This document shows, one piece after another, positions 23,798-36,162 of a stretch of DNA of 64,000 nt. The DNA comes from Primulina eburnea. Its lineage: Eukaryota; Streptophyta; Magnoliopsida; Lamiales; Gesneriaceae. The notes under the pieces were generated by a model, which had not been told where the DNA came from, did not search any database, and was given only the letters and a program-made list of their open reading frames with translations. Positions within the stretch are counted from its first letter, which is position 1, and each line of letters starts with the position of its first letter. Location: NCBI RefSeq assembly GCF_022965805.1, contig NC_133101.1, positions 51,354,342 through 51,418,341 of the forward strand. The letters run 5' to 3'. The position numbers were made by a program, and so were the translations under genes.

Positions 23798-24640
23798 ATG
23801 CCTCCGAGAAGAGTACCAGAACAGGGTAGCACATCCAATCCTCCAACAGACGTTACAGCTACTCCAATGGAGACATTGTTAAAAAGGTTTCAATCTTTCC
23901 ATCCACCGACTTTGAAGGGTACGGAGAATTCCGTGGAGTGTGAAAGTTGGTTGGACTATATTGAGATGATGTTCAAATCTTTAGAGTATACTGACGAGCG
24001 GAGGGTGAAATTGATAGGACATCAGTTACACGACGTTGCTAAAAAATGGTGGATCACAACAAAACAAGCATTGGAACACCGAGGTACGACCATTACCTAG
24101 AATGTGTTTAGAACTGAATTCTATCAGAGGTTCTTTCCAGTGTCTTATAGAAAGGACAAGGGAGCCGAATTTGCTAATTTGAGACAGGGCCAGCTTAACA
24201 TTGAGGAATATGTGGTCAAGTTCTCTTCACTGTTGCGATTTGCTCCACATGTTGCTGAAAATGATGAGGCCGTTGCGGACCAGTTCATAAATGGCCTAAA
24301 TCCGGAAATATTTACGTTGGTAAACACAGGGAGACCGAACAATTTTACCGACGTCTTGAACAGAGCCAAGGGAGCCGAAGCCGGTCTGATGAGACAGAGA
24401 GGAGCTTCATTTATGATTCCAGCACCAGGACCACAACAACCACCTCCTCGATTTGAAGGTGGCAGCAGCAGTAGCAGGAAAAAGGATTTCTTGAAGGCTA
24501 AAGGGAAGCAGTTCAAGAAGTCCGGAAGCTGTTCTTCTAGCTCTGGGAGTCCTCGACAGAGCCAGAACTATACTGGATCTATTTGCAATAATTGTGGAGG
24601 GAAGCATCCCACTAAATAGTGCCGAGGAGTGTTTGCAGCT
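23798..24640 (+). pseudogene. Gypsy E gag
   Basis: The capsid protein of the element. The start at 23798 (MPPRRVPEQG) suits the family. The retrotransposon gag domain spans about residues 30-180 (FHPPTLKGTE, then WWITTKQALE, then FRTEFYQRFFPVSYRKDKGAEF). A Ser/Arg/Pro-rich linker follows, then a first zinc knuckle CNNCGGKHPTK. Two in-frame TAG codons occur, at 24098 (Trp expected) and 24617 (Gln expected). A frameshift near 24640 leads to the frame of the second knuckle. Confidence 0.9.
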
Positions 24641-27600
24641 GCCGTATCTGCAAACAACAAGGACACTTTGCCCGAGTATGTTCACAGAGAAGTGCCCAAG
24701 GATCCCAGGCAGCTGAGACATCTAGATCAGTGGCTCAGACAAGTAGACGACCATCTGCTGTTCATTCTTTCCAGCCAGCACCGTCTACTCAGTCACAGCA
24801 GAGACCAAGAGGAAGCCAGACAGTGAGCCAGCCTCCTAGACAGCAGGCCCAAGTTTTTTCTTTGACCGAGGAGCAGGCACAGGATGCACCTGATGATGTT
24901 GTGGCAGGTAACCGTTTTATTTCTGGTTATCCTTCATACGTATTGATTGATACTGGTGCATCGCATACTTTTATTTCTGAGAGGTTTGCATTGAGTCGTG
25001 CATTACCTATTGAGTCATTGTCTGCGGTAGTGTCTGTTTCTTCCCCGTTAGGGACAGGTTTGATATCGGTGAAGTCTGTGAAATCTTGTATACTGCAGTA
25101 CGATGGGCATACGATTGAGTTAGATTGTATTGTGCTTGGTTTTTCTGATTTTGATTGTATTATCGGTGTCGATATGTTGACCAAGTACAGAGCTACAGTT
25201 GATTGTTTCCACAAGATAGTGAGATTCAGACCTGAGGTGGCTGAGGAGTGAAAATTTTACGGTAAGGGTTCTCGAGCTAGAATTCCTTTGATATCTGCGA
25301 TAAATATGACTCGATTATTGCAGAAAGGAGTGGATGGATTCCTGGTATATTCAGTTGATTTACTGAAGTCGAGCTCATCATTGGCGGACTTGTCATTGGT
25401 GTGTGAGTTTGCTGATGTCTTTCCAGGTGAGATTCCTGGATTGCCTCCGATTCGAGAGATAGACTTCAACATTGAGTTGATGCCAGGAACAGTTCCAATT
25501 TCGAGGGCTCCGTACAGGATGGCACCGATCGAGTTGAAAGAACAGCTGGAGGATTTACTGGCCAAGGGGTATATCAGACCGAGTGTATCTCCTTGGGGGT
25601 GCTCCAGTACTGTTCGTGAGAAAGAAAGACGGTTCCATGAGACTTTGTATCAACTACCGGCAACTGAATAAGGCAACGGTAAAGAATAAATATCCATTGC
25701 CTCGTATTGATGATTTCTTTGATCAGTTGCAGGGTTCTTCGGTGTATTCCAAGATCGATCTAAAATCTGGATACCATCAACTGAGAGTCAGGGATTCTGA
25801 TATCTAAAAGACAGCATTCAAAACCAGGTATGGACACTATGAATTTATTGTCATTCCATTTGGTTTGACGAATGCACCAGCGGTATTCATAGGATTAATG
25901 AATCATGTCTTTTAGAAATATCTCGATGATTTTGTGATTATTTCCATCGATGATATTTTGATTTATTCAAAGAATGTGATGGATCATGCTGAGCACTTAA
26001 GAACTGTGTTGTGAATTTTGAGGGGGGAGAAATTATATGCTAAACTGTCAAAATGCGAGTTCTGGTTGAAACAGGCGGTGTTTCTGGAGCATATTATATC
26101 CGGAGACGGGATATCTGTTGATCCCAGTAAGATTGAGGCAGTGATTTCTTGGCCGAGACCGACATCTATACCAGAGATACGCAGCTTTATGGGTTTGGCA
26201 GGATATTATCGTCGATTCATTAAAGATTTTTCGAGTATTTCCAAACCGATTACACAGTTGACTCAGAAAAATGCTTCATTTGTTTGGTCTGAGGAATGTG
26301 ACACCAGTTTTCTCGAATTGAAGAAGAGATTGACCGGTGCTCCAGTGTTGACTATCCCGTCAGGTACTGGTGTTTTTGTTGTTTATTGTGATGCATCTCA
26401 CCGTCGATTGGGTTGTGTTTTGATGCAACGGGATGTGATTGCTTATGCTTCGAGACATCTGAAACCCCATGAATCTCGTTATCCAATTCATGATCTTGAA
26501 TTGGCAGCCATCATCTTTGCATTGAAGATATGGCGACATTATCTATACGGTGAGAAATCTGAAATCTATTCTGATCACAAGATCCTGAAATATCTGTTTT
26601 CACAATCCGAGTTGAATATGAGACAGCGGAGGTGGCTTGATTTGCTTAAAGATTTTGATTGTGAAATCAAATACTACCCAGGAAAATCCAATGCAGCAGA
26701 TGATGCACTGAGTCGAAAGGTATGTTCTCTATTCTTATCAACGATTGGTGTTTCGAATTTGATTGAAGACTGCTATTTGTCTAGATTAGTATTTGAGACA
26801 GATCGGAGACCTATGAGATTATATACTATTCAAGCTGAACCAGAGCTGATTTTGAAAATTAAAGCAGCTCAGAAAGTTGATCAGAATATACAGAAGTCGA
26901 TTGCTATGGTCAGAGCTGGACATCGATCGGAATATCAGGTTCAAAATAGTATTTTGTATGTGAATAATGGTCTTGTTGTGCCGAATATTTCGAATTTAAG
27001 ACAGCGAATACTGACAGAAGCGCACAACAGTCGTTTTAGCATTCATCCTGGTGGCAAGAAATTGTACAGTGATTTGAAAACACAATATTGGTGGAAACAG
27101 ATGAAGACTGATGTTGCAAAATTTGTTTCCAAGTGTCTGAATTGCCAACAGATGAAGGCTGAAAGAAAGAAACCAGGAGGATTATTACAGATTTTGTCGA
27201 TTCCTGAATGGAAATGGGATCACATTTCCATGGATTTTGTGACGCAATTTCCACGTTCCTCCCGAGGTTGTGATGCGATTTGGGTGGTAATTGATCGACT
27301 GACCAAATCTGCATGTTTCATTCCATACAAAATGACGTACAGATATGATCAGATGGCTGATATCTATGTCAAAGAAGTGGTTAGATTGCACGGAGTGCCG
27401 AAGTCGATTGTTTCAGACCGTTATCCTCGGTATACATCGCACTTCTGGCAGAGCCTACAGAAGGCTCTCGATACGAAGTTACATCTGAGTACCGCATATC
27501 ATCTACACACTGACGAACAGTCACAACGTACGATTCAGACATTGGAAGATATGCTGAGAGCTGTAGTGCTTGATTTTAGCACTAATTGGCAAGATGCATT

Positions 27601-28270
27601 GCCTCTCTGTTAGTTTTCGTACAACAATAGCTATCAAACGAGTATTGAGATGGCGCCTTTTGAAGCGTTGTACGGAAAGAAGTGTCGATCCCCTCTTTAT
27701 TGGGATGATATCTCTGAAGTTCCTGAGACTGGACCTGATATGATACGAGATATGACAGAAAAAGTGAAACTGATTCAGAAGAAAATTAAGGCAGCTCAGG
27801 ACCGACAAGCCAAATATGCCAACCTTCGACGACGACCGTTGGTATTTGAGGTAGGAGACCGTGTATTCCTGAAGATTTCACCTTTCCGAGGAGTTGTTCG
27901 ATTTGGCAAGAAAGGGAAGTTGTCTCCACGATATGTTGGTCCTTATGAGATTCTCAAAAAGATAGGAGATCGTGCATATCGACTCGCCTTGCCGCCTTTA
28001 TTATCGGGGATACATGATGTTTTTCATGTATCTATGCTGCGGAAGTATCTCTCGGATGATTCTCATGTTATTCAGCCACACGAGGCCGAACTTGATGAAT
28101 CTCTGAGTTATGTTGAGAAACCGATTCGAATTATCAATCGTAAGGAAAAACAGCTCAGAACAAAGACGATTCCTCTTGTGAAAGTTCAATAGACTCGTCA
28201 TGGCACTGAAGAAGCTACCTGCGAGACTGAATCAGATATGATACAAGAACTCCCAGCATTATTTCACTGA
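24640..28270 (+). pseudogene. Gypsy E pol: protease, RT, RNase H, integrase, chromodomain
   Basis: A second zinc knuckle (CRICKQQGHFARVC) is followed by protease VLIDTGASHTFIS (Asp codon 24949). RT runs from about 25430 to 26070, with RTases motifs [13 protein letters not shown] and [10 protein letters not shown]. RNase H is at 26380-26700 ([13 protein letters not shown] to NAADDALSR). Integrase is at 27000-27620, with zinc motif H-H-C-C (CLNCQQ) and core MDFVTQFP and [10 protein letters not shown]. The Glu of the triad is Gln ([11 protein letters not shown], codon 27524), which would abolish activity. The chromodomain-like end at 28090-28270 reads RKEKQLRTKTIPLVKVQ, stop, TRHGTEEATCETE. In-frame stops are at 25249, 25805, 25913, 26012, 27611 and 28190; one frameshift is near 25605. 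Confidence 0.92.
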
Positions 28271-28353
28271 TGTAAATTTTTATTCGACTTTAATTACATT
28301 CCTTCTTACTGATATGATTTGACTATCTGTGATTTCGAGGACGAAATCATATC

Positions 28354-28367
28354 TTGGGGGGGAGAAA
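28354..28367 (+). other. Polypurine tract of gypsy E
   Basis: TTGGGGGGGAGAAA lies directly before the 3' LTR, as expected for plus-strand priming. Confidence 0.85.
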
Positions 28368-29930
28368 TTTAATGCCCGAGAATTAATCACTGTTAATTAA
28401 CTATTATTGAGTTATAATTCAAAGTGATTATAAAAGGATTAATCGGGACACGAAATAAGATTACGTTTGAAAATTAATGTGCGAGGGCAGTAACATAGGC
28501 GCACATGCACGACCGGATGCGCGCACATGCGCCAAATAGGCAGAAGACCTCGCGCATATACGCGGAAGGTGTCGCGCATATGCGCGAGCTTGTGAAAGCG
28601 AAGTCCAGAGGACCTAGCGCATATGCGCGGAAATGAGTCGCGCATATGCGCGAGCTGCCAAGGCCGAGACCAGTAGGTCTCGCGCATATGCGCCAGTAGA
28701 TGTCGCGCATATGCGCGAGGCATGCAAATTTAGAAATTTCCACGTTTCCTTGACATGCGAATTAGTACATATGTATATAATTCAGCCTTCGAGGGAAACA
28801 ATAGGAAAAAAAGGAAAACGAGGCCAACCTCACGATTTTGGTTTTTGAATTCGATTTACGAGAAATCCGTCCGTTAGATTTTGAATCTGAGTACGGTACT
28901 GTGTTCCTATTGACGCAGGCTACAACTGGACATTTACAGAGACAGTCTTGAGTTCAGAACCGATATTGCTTCAGACCGAGACTACAAACAAAAGGTATAA
29001 GTCAATGTGGTATTGGGAGATCGACTTGAGTCGGTTTAGACTTGAGTTTCCCTAAATCACATACTTTACTTTATTGCATTGATATTTGTATTGATTTGAC
29101 TGATGTACTTGTTCTCTTGAATTATAGATAGCAGGTATGAGACGAGTAATCTTGTGACAGAAGTGCCTGATAGTGGTGGGATCGCCACGGGCACATTGCA
29201 CTATATTACAAGATAATATAGAAATCTTGGGACAGATGTGCCTAATAGTGACGGGATTGCCACGGGCACATTGCACGATGTCACAAGATAGGATATTGGC
29301 GATAGGGCCACAGTCCATGACGGTTAGGTCATGACACTGGATGTTTGGTTATATCGACGTGGATAGAACTCGAGTCTTTTCTATTACTGTTGGTCGATAT
29401 AGGAATACCCACATCTGGAAAACCGGGATCCCTAGACTAGGATTGAGTCTAGACTGAGTCGTGAAGTCACGAGCATTGTCGATAGTTGATATTGATTATG
29501 TTTCAGCTTTTGATATATATTGTTGTTATTTGTCCATGCTTTTATGTTTGTCATATGACTGCATGTTTCGTTGATTTATACTGGGATTATATTCGCACCG
29601 GAATTATCCGGCTGTTGTCTTGTTTGTATGTGTACATGACAACAGGTGGGACAGGATCAGGGTCCAGGAGATGAGGAGAGATCGTGATAGAGTGGAGACT
29701 TTGGACTTTGATGTATATAGGGTTTTGACACGGGATAATTAGATTTTGAACCTTAGTTTTTATTGGTTTGTGTACGGTACATGACTTGTACTTTATATAC
29801 CGAGTTGTATATTAGTTTGATTTCACTACGTTCCGGATTTTTTAAAAAAAAAAATTTATGACCCTAATTACTTGATTAGTAAATGGATCCTGATGACGAT
29901 TAAGAATTGATTAGCGTCCGGGTCCCCACA
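28368..29930 (+). repeat. 3' LTR of gypsy E
   Basis: It is the same as 22000-23540 apart from scattered substitutions. One extra palindrome unit (GCGCCAGTAGATGTCGCGCA region, 28690-28712) makes it longer. It ends GGTCCCCACA at 29930, followed by the CTTTT target duplication and the hAT transposase frame. Confidence 0.92.
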
Positions 29931-32087
29931 CTTTTGTTGTGTGCAGAATTTGCAAAAATAGATATACTTATAAAACATGTGGTGATTCCGGTGGTACCGG
30001 CACTTTGAAAAAACAATTATTCAAGGTACATGAGCTTGACCCTGGAACTCTTCAACCATTAGGTAGAGAAACAACTCAACAACAAATTAATCTTTCATCT
30101 GGTAAAGCTTTCACGATTACAAAAGAAATATCTCGAAAAGCTATCGTTAAATTTGTTACGAAATGTTGTCAAATTTTATAATATCTAAACAAGAAGGTTT
30201 TATTGAATTTACTATTACTATTCAACCTGGTTTTCATAATATTTCTAGACACACACTTAAGAAATATTGTTTTGATATGTATAAGGAATATAAAGAAATA
30301 CTAATATCACATCTTCCAAATATTTCTTGTATATGTAGTTTAAAAACTGAAATTTGGACTAATTTGAAATATGAATATTATCTTGTTGTTACATGTCATT
30401 GGATAGATGAAACTTGAACCATACAAAAATGAATTTTAGCATTAGATCATTTAGAATCAACGCACAACGCATACACTATAGCTAGATATGTGTTAAATGT
30501 TGTTAAGATTAATGGGATACAAAATAAAATAATGTCAATCACATTACATAATGCTAGCGCGAATACTCTTGCGATTAAATATCTTAAAGATTCATTAAAA
30601 CTAGTTTTTATATGGTATTTGCTTTATGTTAGATGTCCATGTCATATTATTAACTTATGTGTAAAATGTGTATTTGGTGAACAAATGTCGATTGTAATAG
30701 AAAAATTCAAAGTATGCGGAAAATTATTGCATGAAAGAAAACATGTACGTGATTGGAAAACACTAGTCGAAAAAATGGGATTAAATTTAAAATTTCCTCT
30801 TCCTGTTAAAACTAGATGGAATTCTTTATATCATTTGCTTCACACTTTGTTACGTTTTCAAGATTTAGTTACTCCATATTACAATAATATTTCGGTAGAG
30901 TCTTTAATGTTGACAGATTATTGGAATATTTTGAGTAAATGTGTTTCGTTGTTAATATTTTTTAAAGAAGCAACCGAAAAATTTTCTGGTATTAACTATC
31001 CTACTTCAACCATGTTTCTATCTTTAGTTTTCAATATGCTTTATATATTTATTGAATTTCGTGGTGATGTTATGCATGACTTTGTTTCAAATATGGAAAA
31101 CAAATTTATAAAATATTGGGAGAAAATCTCAATTGTGCATGGTATAGCAACATTACTTGATCCTAGTCAAAGTCAAGGTAGGGTTAGACATGTTTTATGA
31201 ATATTACTCTAAATTTTTGGAGAAGAATTTTGACGATCAAACTCATTCAATAATGCGAATTGTTTGATTTGTATGCTAGTGAACAGTGTGAACCAAGTCG
31301 ACAGGCGGAGGAGACACCCACAAAGAAAGACAAAAGTGGAGCACTAAACTTTTTTCAAAGTTTAAAACGACAAAATTTCAAAGGAAAATCAGTGACAACA
31401 ACAAATTACAATGAGATCCAAATTTTCCTAAGCTAATATATTGAGACTACAATAATTTTGATGTTTTAGATTGGTGGAAAGTAAATTCTCAACTGTATCT
31501 AGTGTTAGCGACAATTGCTAGAGATGTCCTAGCCGTTCAAAGTTCAAGTGTTGCTTCCAAATCAGCATTTTCAGTATGTTTGGTTAACAAAGAACTAATT
31601 TAAAGCCAGAAAAACCTAGCATGCTAACACACCTACAAGATTGGTTTGTAGCAGAAAAAAGAATAGGACCGCCGGAGCGATCGATGAATTTCAAAGCTCA
31701 AGCTCCGACAAAGATCTAGTGTATTCAAAATATATTTTAATAAATCGTGATGAACTTTAGATGTTAAATTGTAAAAAAAAAAGTTTAAGTTATTTTGTTA
31801 TAGTTTTTTTATGTAATTACAATTATTTGCAATCAAAATACTAAATAAAAAATTGTCAATTAATATTACTAATTTTAATTATATATTTAAATATAATAAA
31901 TTAGAGTACGGAATCGGTTCGACCCGAACCGGAACCGGTTTATTAATAGTCGAACCGGTCTTAGGTTTGAATTGGTTCCGAGTTGAAATTGGTTCCAAAA
32001 TTGGTTCGATGGAACAGATAATCATGCCTAGTTCCAAAGTTCATGTGATTCAAAACTTCGCAATTTAATGTGATTTAGAATAACATT

Positions 32088-33104
32088 TGTTTTTATTCGG
32101 GCTTATCCTAATTAGCCTCATTCTTTCATCAACCCCTTGATCAAGAACGTTAGAACTCAAGTCTGATGGTACCCATTGGATCATGAGAACAGCGTCTAGT
32201 AGCATCGTCTCATGATCTCCTAGGTATCACTAATAGTGTCTGCAAGAACCTTAAGTTATAGTTAACGTACAATACAGTCCCTTCAACTCATATATCACGA
32301 TCAAATCTACAACTACTGGTATATCAATAGTTGCAAATGAATTCAACAACAATGTGATGTATATTTGAGTAATAATAGTGACACTATATGTGCAACTAAA
32401 GAAAACATTTCCAAAATGAACATGTTTACTCTGGCTAGAGATTTCTTGCACTATTGGCTCATCAGATCATATAGGATATCTTCAACTTTAGTTGTGCGAT
32501 AAATCCCCGACTACAATACATTTACTTCTACGAATTTAGAAACTTCACCCAATCTTGCCACCTGACGACCTTCAATGGATTCGGTAAACGGATCAAAGGG
32601 CATGCTCAGTAAATAGAGCCTCCATGTTGTCCCATGTCAATGGACTAATGATGTACAATTATAATCGTGGACTATTCTACTAGATAAGTGGTGACCACTT
32701 GAAAAGTTCAATGATGGGTTGTTCAGTGCATCACCAAATGATCATTCATCTGTATGGATAAACATCTCTACGCACTTACTAATGAAACATGACATTTACA
32801 TCACAGATGCTAGTATCAAGTTCGAGCGACCTTTATCCTTATTTTAGGTATCTGAATCATCTAAGAACCAGTTTAAAATACACATATACTTTCTAATGAG
32901 TTTCATGATCTTACGTTGAGAGACAGACCTCATGGTATCTATTATATATTTAAGGACTTCATCTATGAGCTTGCATGTGTATACAAATAAAATAAATGTT
33001 ATAATTTGATGAAACAGTAAAATATTATTAAAATAAATATTTTTTTATATAAAAATCAATAAAGCTCAAGCCACAAATTGGCTTGCTGGATACCTACTCT
33101 AACA
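32088..33104 (-). mobile_element. Solo LTR of copia family D
   Basis: A single LTR homologous to 2088-2772. On the minus strand it starts TGTTAGAGTAGGTATCCAGC at 33104 and ends near GCCCGAATAAAAACA at 32088, giving about 1017 bases with TG and CA ends. No internal region adjoins it. The flanks ACATT and ATGAT do not form a clear target duplication, so the left end is tentative. It lies 50 bases right of the hAT end. Confidence 0.65.
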
Positions 33105-33951
33105 ATGATAATTATCATTATTTGAATCTTCATTTCTTGCCTGTAGATAGATACCGATCATAGGAAACTTTGCATGTTCAGATATCTCAAGATCAATACA
33201 AATGCCATACATATAAGATAATAAATAAAAAGAGAAAAAATAACACTTCACCAACATTTCTTCTCAATAAATCACATCTCACAAATTGAAGATACACATT
33301 TAATTATCTGGTAATGCATATACGTGATCATAGAGGAGTAAATTTCTGAAGTTTTATAGTATCTAAAAAATGTGTTGTGCTCTAAAACAAATATGTGAAA
33401 TAATTTCTTCATATAGTGAATACCTTACTAGCTACGCATGAATCTTAATATTTGTGCCGAAACATACACACACAACGAGTATTCATGGTCGATTGTAAAG
33501 TACTCACAGATGAAATCTATTACTAGACGGCCATCGAAAAATCTTCAGGTGGGGTACTTGAAGTAGGCTACCATATGGTCAGTCTTTGATCGTCAAATTG
33601 GGTCCACATATGCACATACAATATATGCAGTGACATATTAATAAAAATAAATAACTATTATTTAATTTTTTTAATTAACGTATTAGTTAATCAATTCTAG
33701 ACTACTTTAGAATATTTTATGAGAATTTTATACATATTAGTAGCCACTACCACCAATACTATTATTTAATCAGTAAATTCCAAATTCACTAAATAAATAC
33801 TTGTGAACTCATTATAACTCTGATCGACGATTTAACAGTGTCGGTGTATCAAGAATACAAATCTTGTTCATTTAATGAAAATTGAAAATTTCGAAGATCA
33901 AAATTTTTACCTTTCATATTTGACAGCTACTAGTTTTGTGAACTCTTGTAG
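33105..33951. other. Non-coding, copy of LTR G block
   Basis: The part 33690-33905 matches 20690-20905 in the same orientation, for example TATGAGAATTTTATACATAT to ATTGAAAATTTCGAAGATCA with scattered changes. It is likely a second, older LTR of the G family, here cut by the J solo LTR. No gene is seen. Confidence 0.5.
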
Positions 33952-36162
33952 TGAAACGTCCACTACTCATTTTTTTAAAAATATACTAGAAATATTTTTT
34001 TCCTCCTATACTAACTCTCGGCCGATACATATACACATATACATATAACATGTTTTGACACCATTTTAAAATAAAACATAACAACTGTATTTGAAAATTC
34101 AAAGAAAGAATTCGAAACGTAAAATCATCAAACGTTTACCAAATCTAAACTTAGGAATATTTCAAAATATAAAATAACTCTAACAACCTCTTAAAATGCC
34201 TCATAAAGCATCATAAAAGTCGTAAATATCTTTTACGTAAACTTTAGACGTAATTGCGGAAAGCTAGCACTGGTTCTCTATTTATGTGCACCTTCAATCC
34301 CGTAAGATCAACCATCAAGTCCCTGAACTTAAATATCATGCTCGCCTGCATCAATCACACCTAGTGAGTCTATTGACTCAGCAAACCATAACCATAATAA
34401 CATAAACATTTTTCGTTTCATCATATACATTTCATTTTTCATCATAGACTTTTACATATACATTTTCCTTTTCGTTGAATTCAGACCGTTAATTGTGACT
34501 TTCGTATCAGCTGAAAGTCGATGAATCCATCTACGTGTAACTACAGTACTGGGCGACGGGAACATCAACGACACTTTCACCCGTCAACTGAGCACTGGCC
34601 TATCGTATCATCATATCGTGTCAATGGAAATACAATCATCGGGCTCCCTCTGGGGGCCTTCTCCCATAAACAGGCTCCCTCTAGGGCCTTTTCTCTCACG
34701 ATATCTCCAATCATATCATTGTATCATCATATTAGTCACAATCATTTCACCTCCTCCAACTTTTTATATTTTCCTCACTTATAAAAATTCATGCATATGT
34801 ATAAATCATTTTTCTTTTAAACCAAACATGCAACATGTATTTTAACGTTAACGTTTAATCATAAAATTTCACAAACATTTTAAAATAAACATATTAACAT
34901 TATTTACATAATTCATGGCACTGCCAGGACGTCTAACAATTTTAGATGTAAAACGACAGTTTTACCCCTAGAAGCATAACTTTCCATATTTAACCCTAAA
35001 CCTCGAAACGACGTCCCATATCATTCCAAACTTAACCTATTACCTTAAAACACTCCCTTAATTATTCCTTAGGCTTAAAATTTAGGTTTTCGAGAATTTA
35101 CTTGGTTTGTTTTAAAACTTAGACGTACATCCCGGTTTTGACTCGTATTGACTCGAAACTTAATTAAAATTTACCAAACTTGGAAAAAGGCTTAATATCA
35201 CCTAAATAAACCATTTTCAACCCAATTCAAGCCCAACAAGACCTTTGATCTTGCCTAGGAAGCTGCTGTATTTTTCCTGCACAAGAGTCCTAGTTCTAGT
35301 GTGATTCGAACCTAGGCTAGCTTCGCCCCCAGCCCCTTAGCCACACAACCAGACCCTTGGCCACCCTCTTAGGACCCTAACCGAACCCTAGGTAAGCTTT
35401 TGGACAGACGCTAACCCGTCTAGACATCGCAGCCCCCCAACAACCGCACCCTCCCTTGCATGCGCGACCCTATAGGTGCGTGATCACCCTTGCCCTTGAC
35501 TCTCCAATCATGCAACCTGTCTAAGACCCTGGCTCGACCCTTCTAAGACCCCTGGATGTGCCCTTATCAGCAGCTAGCAGCTGCATGCCCTAGGAAACCC
35601 TAGCATAAGAGTCCAAGCCCCCAAGGAGTCTATTTTCATTCATCCATGAAGCCCTCACGTCCAGCCCTTGTGCCAACTCTTAAGTGGCTCCTAAACCCTC
35701 TGAAATTCATCACTTTTGGTGTCCCCACCGTGGCAGACCCTTTAGGTATTCTTAACATGACTTTTTGAATCATAAAAATGAGTTATATGCATGCATGCAC
35801 ATAAAAACAAAAATAAAACTTGTGCCACATATTTTTCATGCAAATTTTAATCAAACAAACATAATATGGTGTGAAAGATGTTTGAAAAAAATCTAAGGTG
35901 TGCCTTTGCATTTATTACGCACGAAAAACGACTTGGAGATGCGAGGAACGTTGGTACCCGATCTCTGTTCCTCGATCGCATCTCGAATAACCTTTAAAAC
36001 ACGGTTTTATGAATTCAAGTTAAAAACCATATTTTAAATATGTAAACATGCCTACCACATTTAATAAATGCAATTAATACAATTTATTTAAAATACATAA
36101 GAAATTTGATAATCTTGCATGCATGTGGTTCACATGGACCTTCAAATTTTCGGGACGTTACA
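33952..36162 (-). mobile_element. Solo LTR of gypsy-type family J
   Basis: On the minus strand it starts TGTAACGTCCCGAAAATTTG (36162) and ends GTGGACGTTTCA (33952), giving 2211 bases with TG and CA ends. The flanks TGTAG (33947-33951) and TGGAG (36163-36167) look like a target duplication with one later change. No primer site, polypurine tract or coding region adjoins it, so it is a solo LTR left by recombination. The tract at 35270-35600 is C-rich on the plus strand, with many CCCTAG and CCTTG motifs. Confidence 0.75.

Larger units (their letters stand above)
22000..29930 (+). mobile_element. Complete Ty3/gypsy chromovirus E (Tekay-like)
   Basis: It has two LTRs of 1541 and 1563 bases, a primer site, gag, protease, RT, RNase H, integrase, a chromodomain-like end and a polypurine tract, in the order usual for Ty3/gypsy. 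A perfect 5-base target duplication (CTTTT) borders it. It lies in the same orientation as the hAT transposase it interrupts. The LTRs differ by a few percent by eye plus one 23-base repeat unit. Coding regions carry several stops and two frameshifts, so it would need proteins supplied from elsewhere. Confidence 0.93.
21753..31719 (+). pseudogene. hAT transposase with BED finger, interrupted and decayed
   Basis: A RICESLEEPER/Ac-type transposase. Start ATG at 21753 (MSSSSNRNFDFGEDFDYIPD). One frameshift near 21830 leads to the BED zinc finger (SKVWDHF). The gypsy insertion cuts the finger at DSF, and it resumes at 29936 (VCRICKNRYTYK, then GGTGTLKKQLFKVH). The frame is continuous across the insertion if one CTTTT copy is ignored. 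The core at 30163-31200 includes HNASANTLAIKYL, where the first catalytic Asp is His (30547-30549), CPCHIINLC and KTRWNSLYHLL. In-frame TGA codons stand at 30415 and shortly after. The C-terminal dimerisation domain is at 31455-31660 (NFDVLDWWKVNSQLYLVL, then VASKSAFS, then LQDWFVAEKR). It cannot be active. Confidence 0.85.
21138..32030 (+). mobile_element. hAT DNA transposon, split by gypsy E
   Basis: The imperfect terminal inverted repeats are TACGCATGCTTAT at 21138 and the complement of ATAATCATGCCTA ending at 32030. They are bordered by an 8-base target duplication (7/8). The subterminal regions are rich in GGTTCGG and CCGGAACCGG repeats on both sides (21150-21400, 31915-32015), usual for plant hAT elements. 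Without the 7.9-kb nested gypsy element the transposon is about 3.0 kb and carries one transposase relic. It is old: the transposase is broken in many places. Confidence 0.8.

Noticed and set aside
24145..24721. Minus-strand ORFs of over 100 codons opposite gypsy E gag
   Set aside because: They are shadows of the plus-strand gag and protease frames, which show family motifs.
32083..33109. Target duplication of the solo D LTR
   Set aside because: The flanking ACATT and ATGAT agree at only two of five positions; a clean insertion is not shown.
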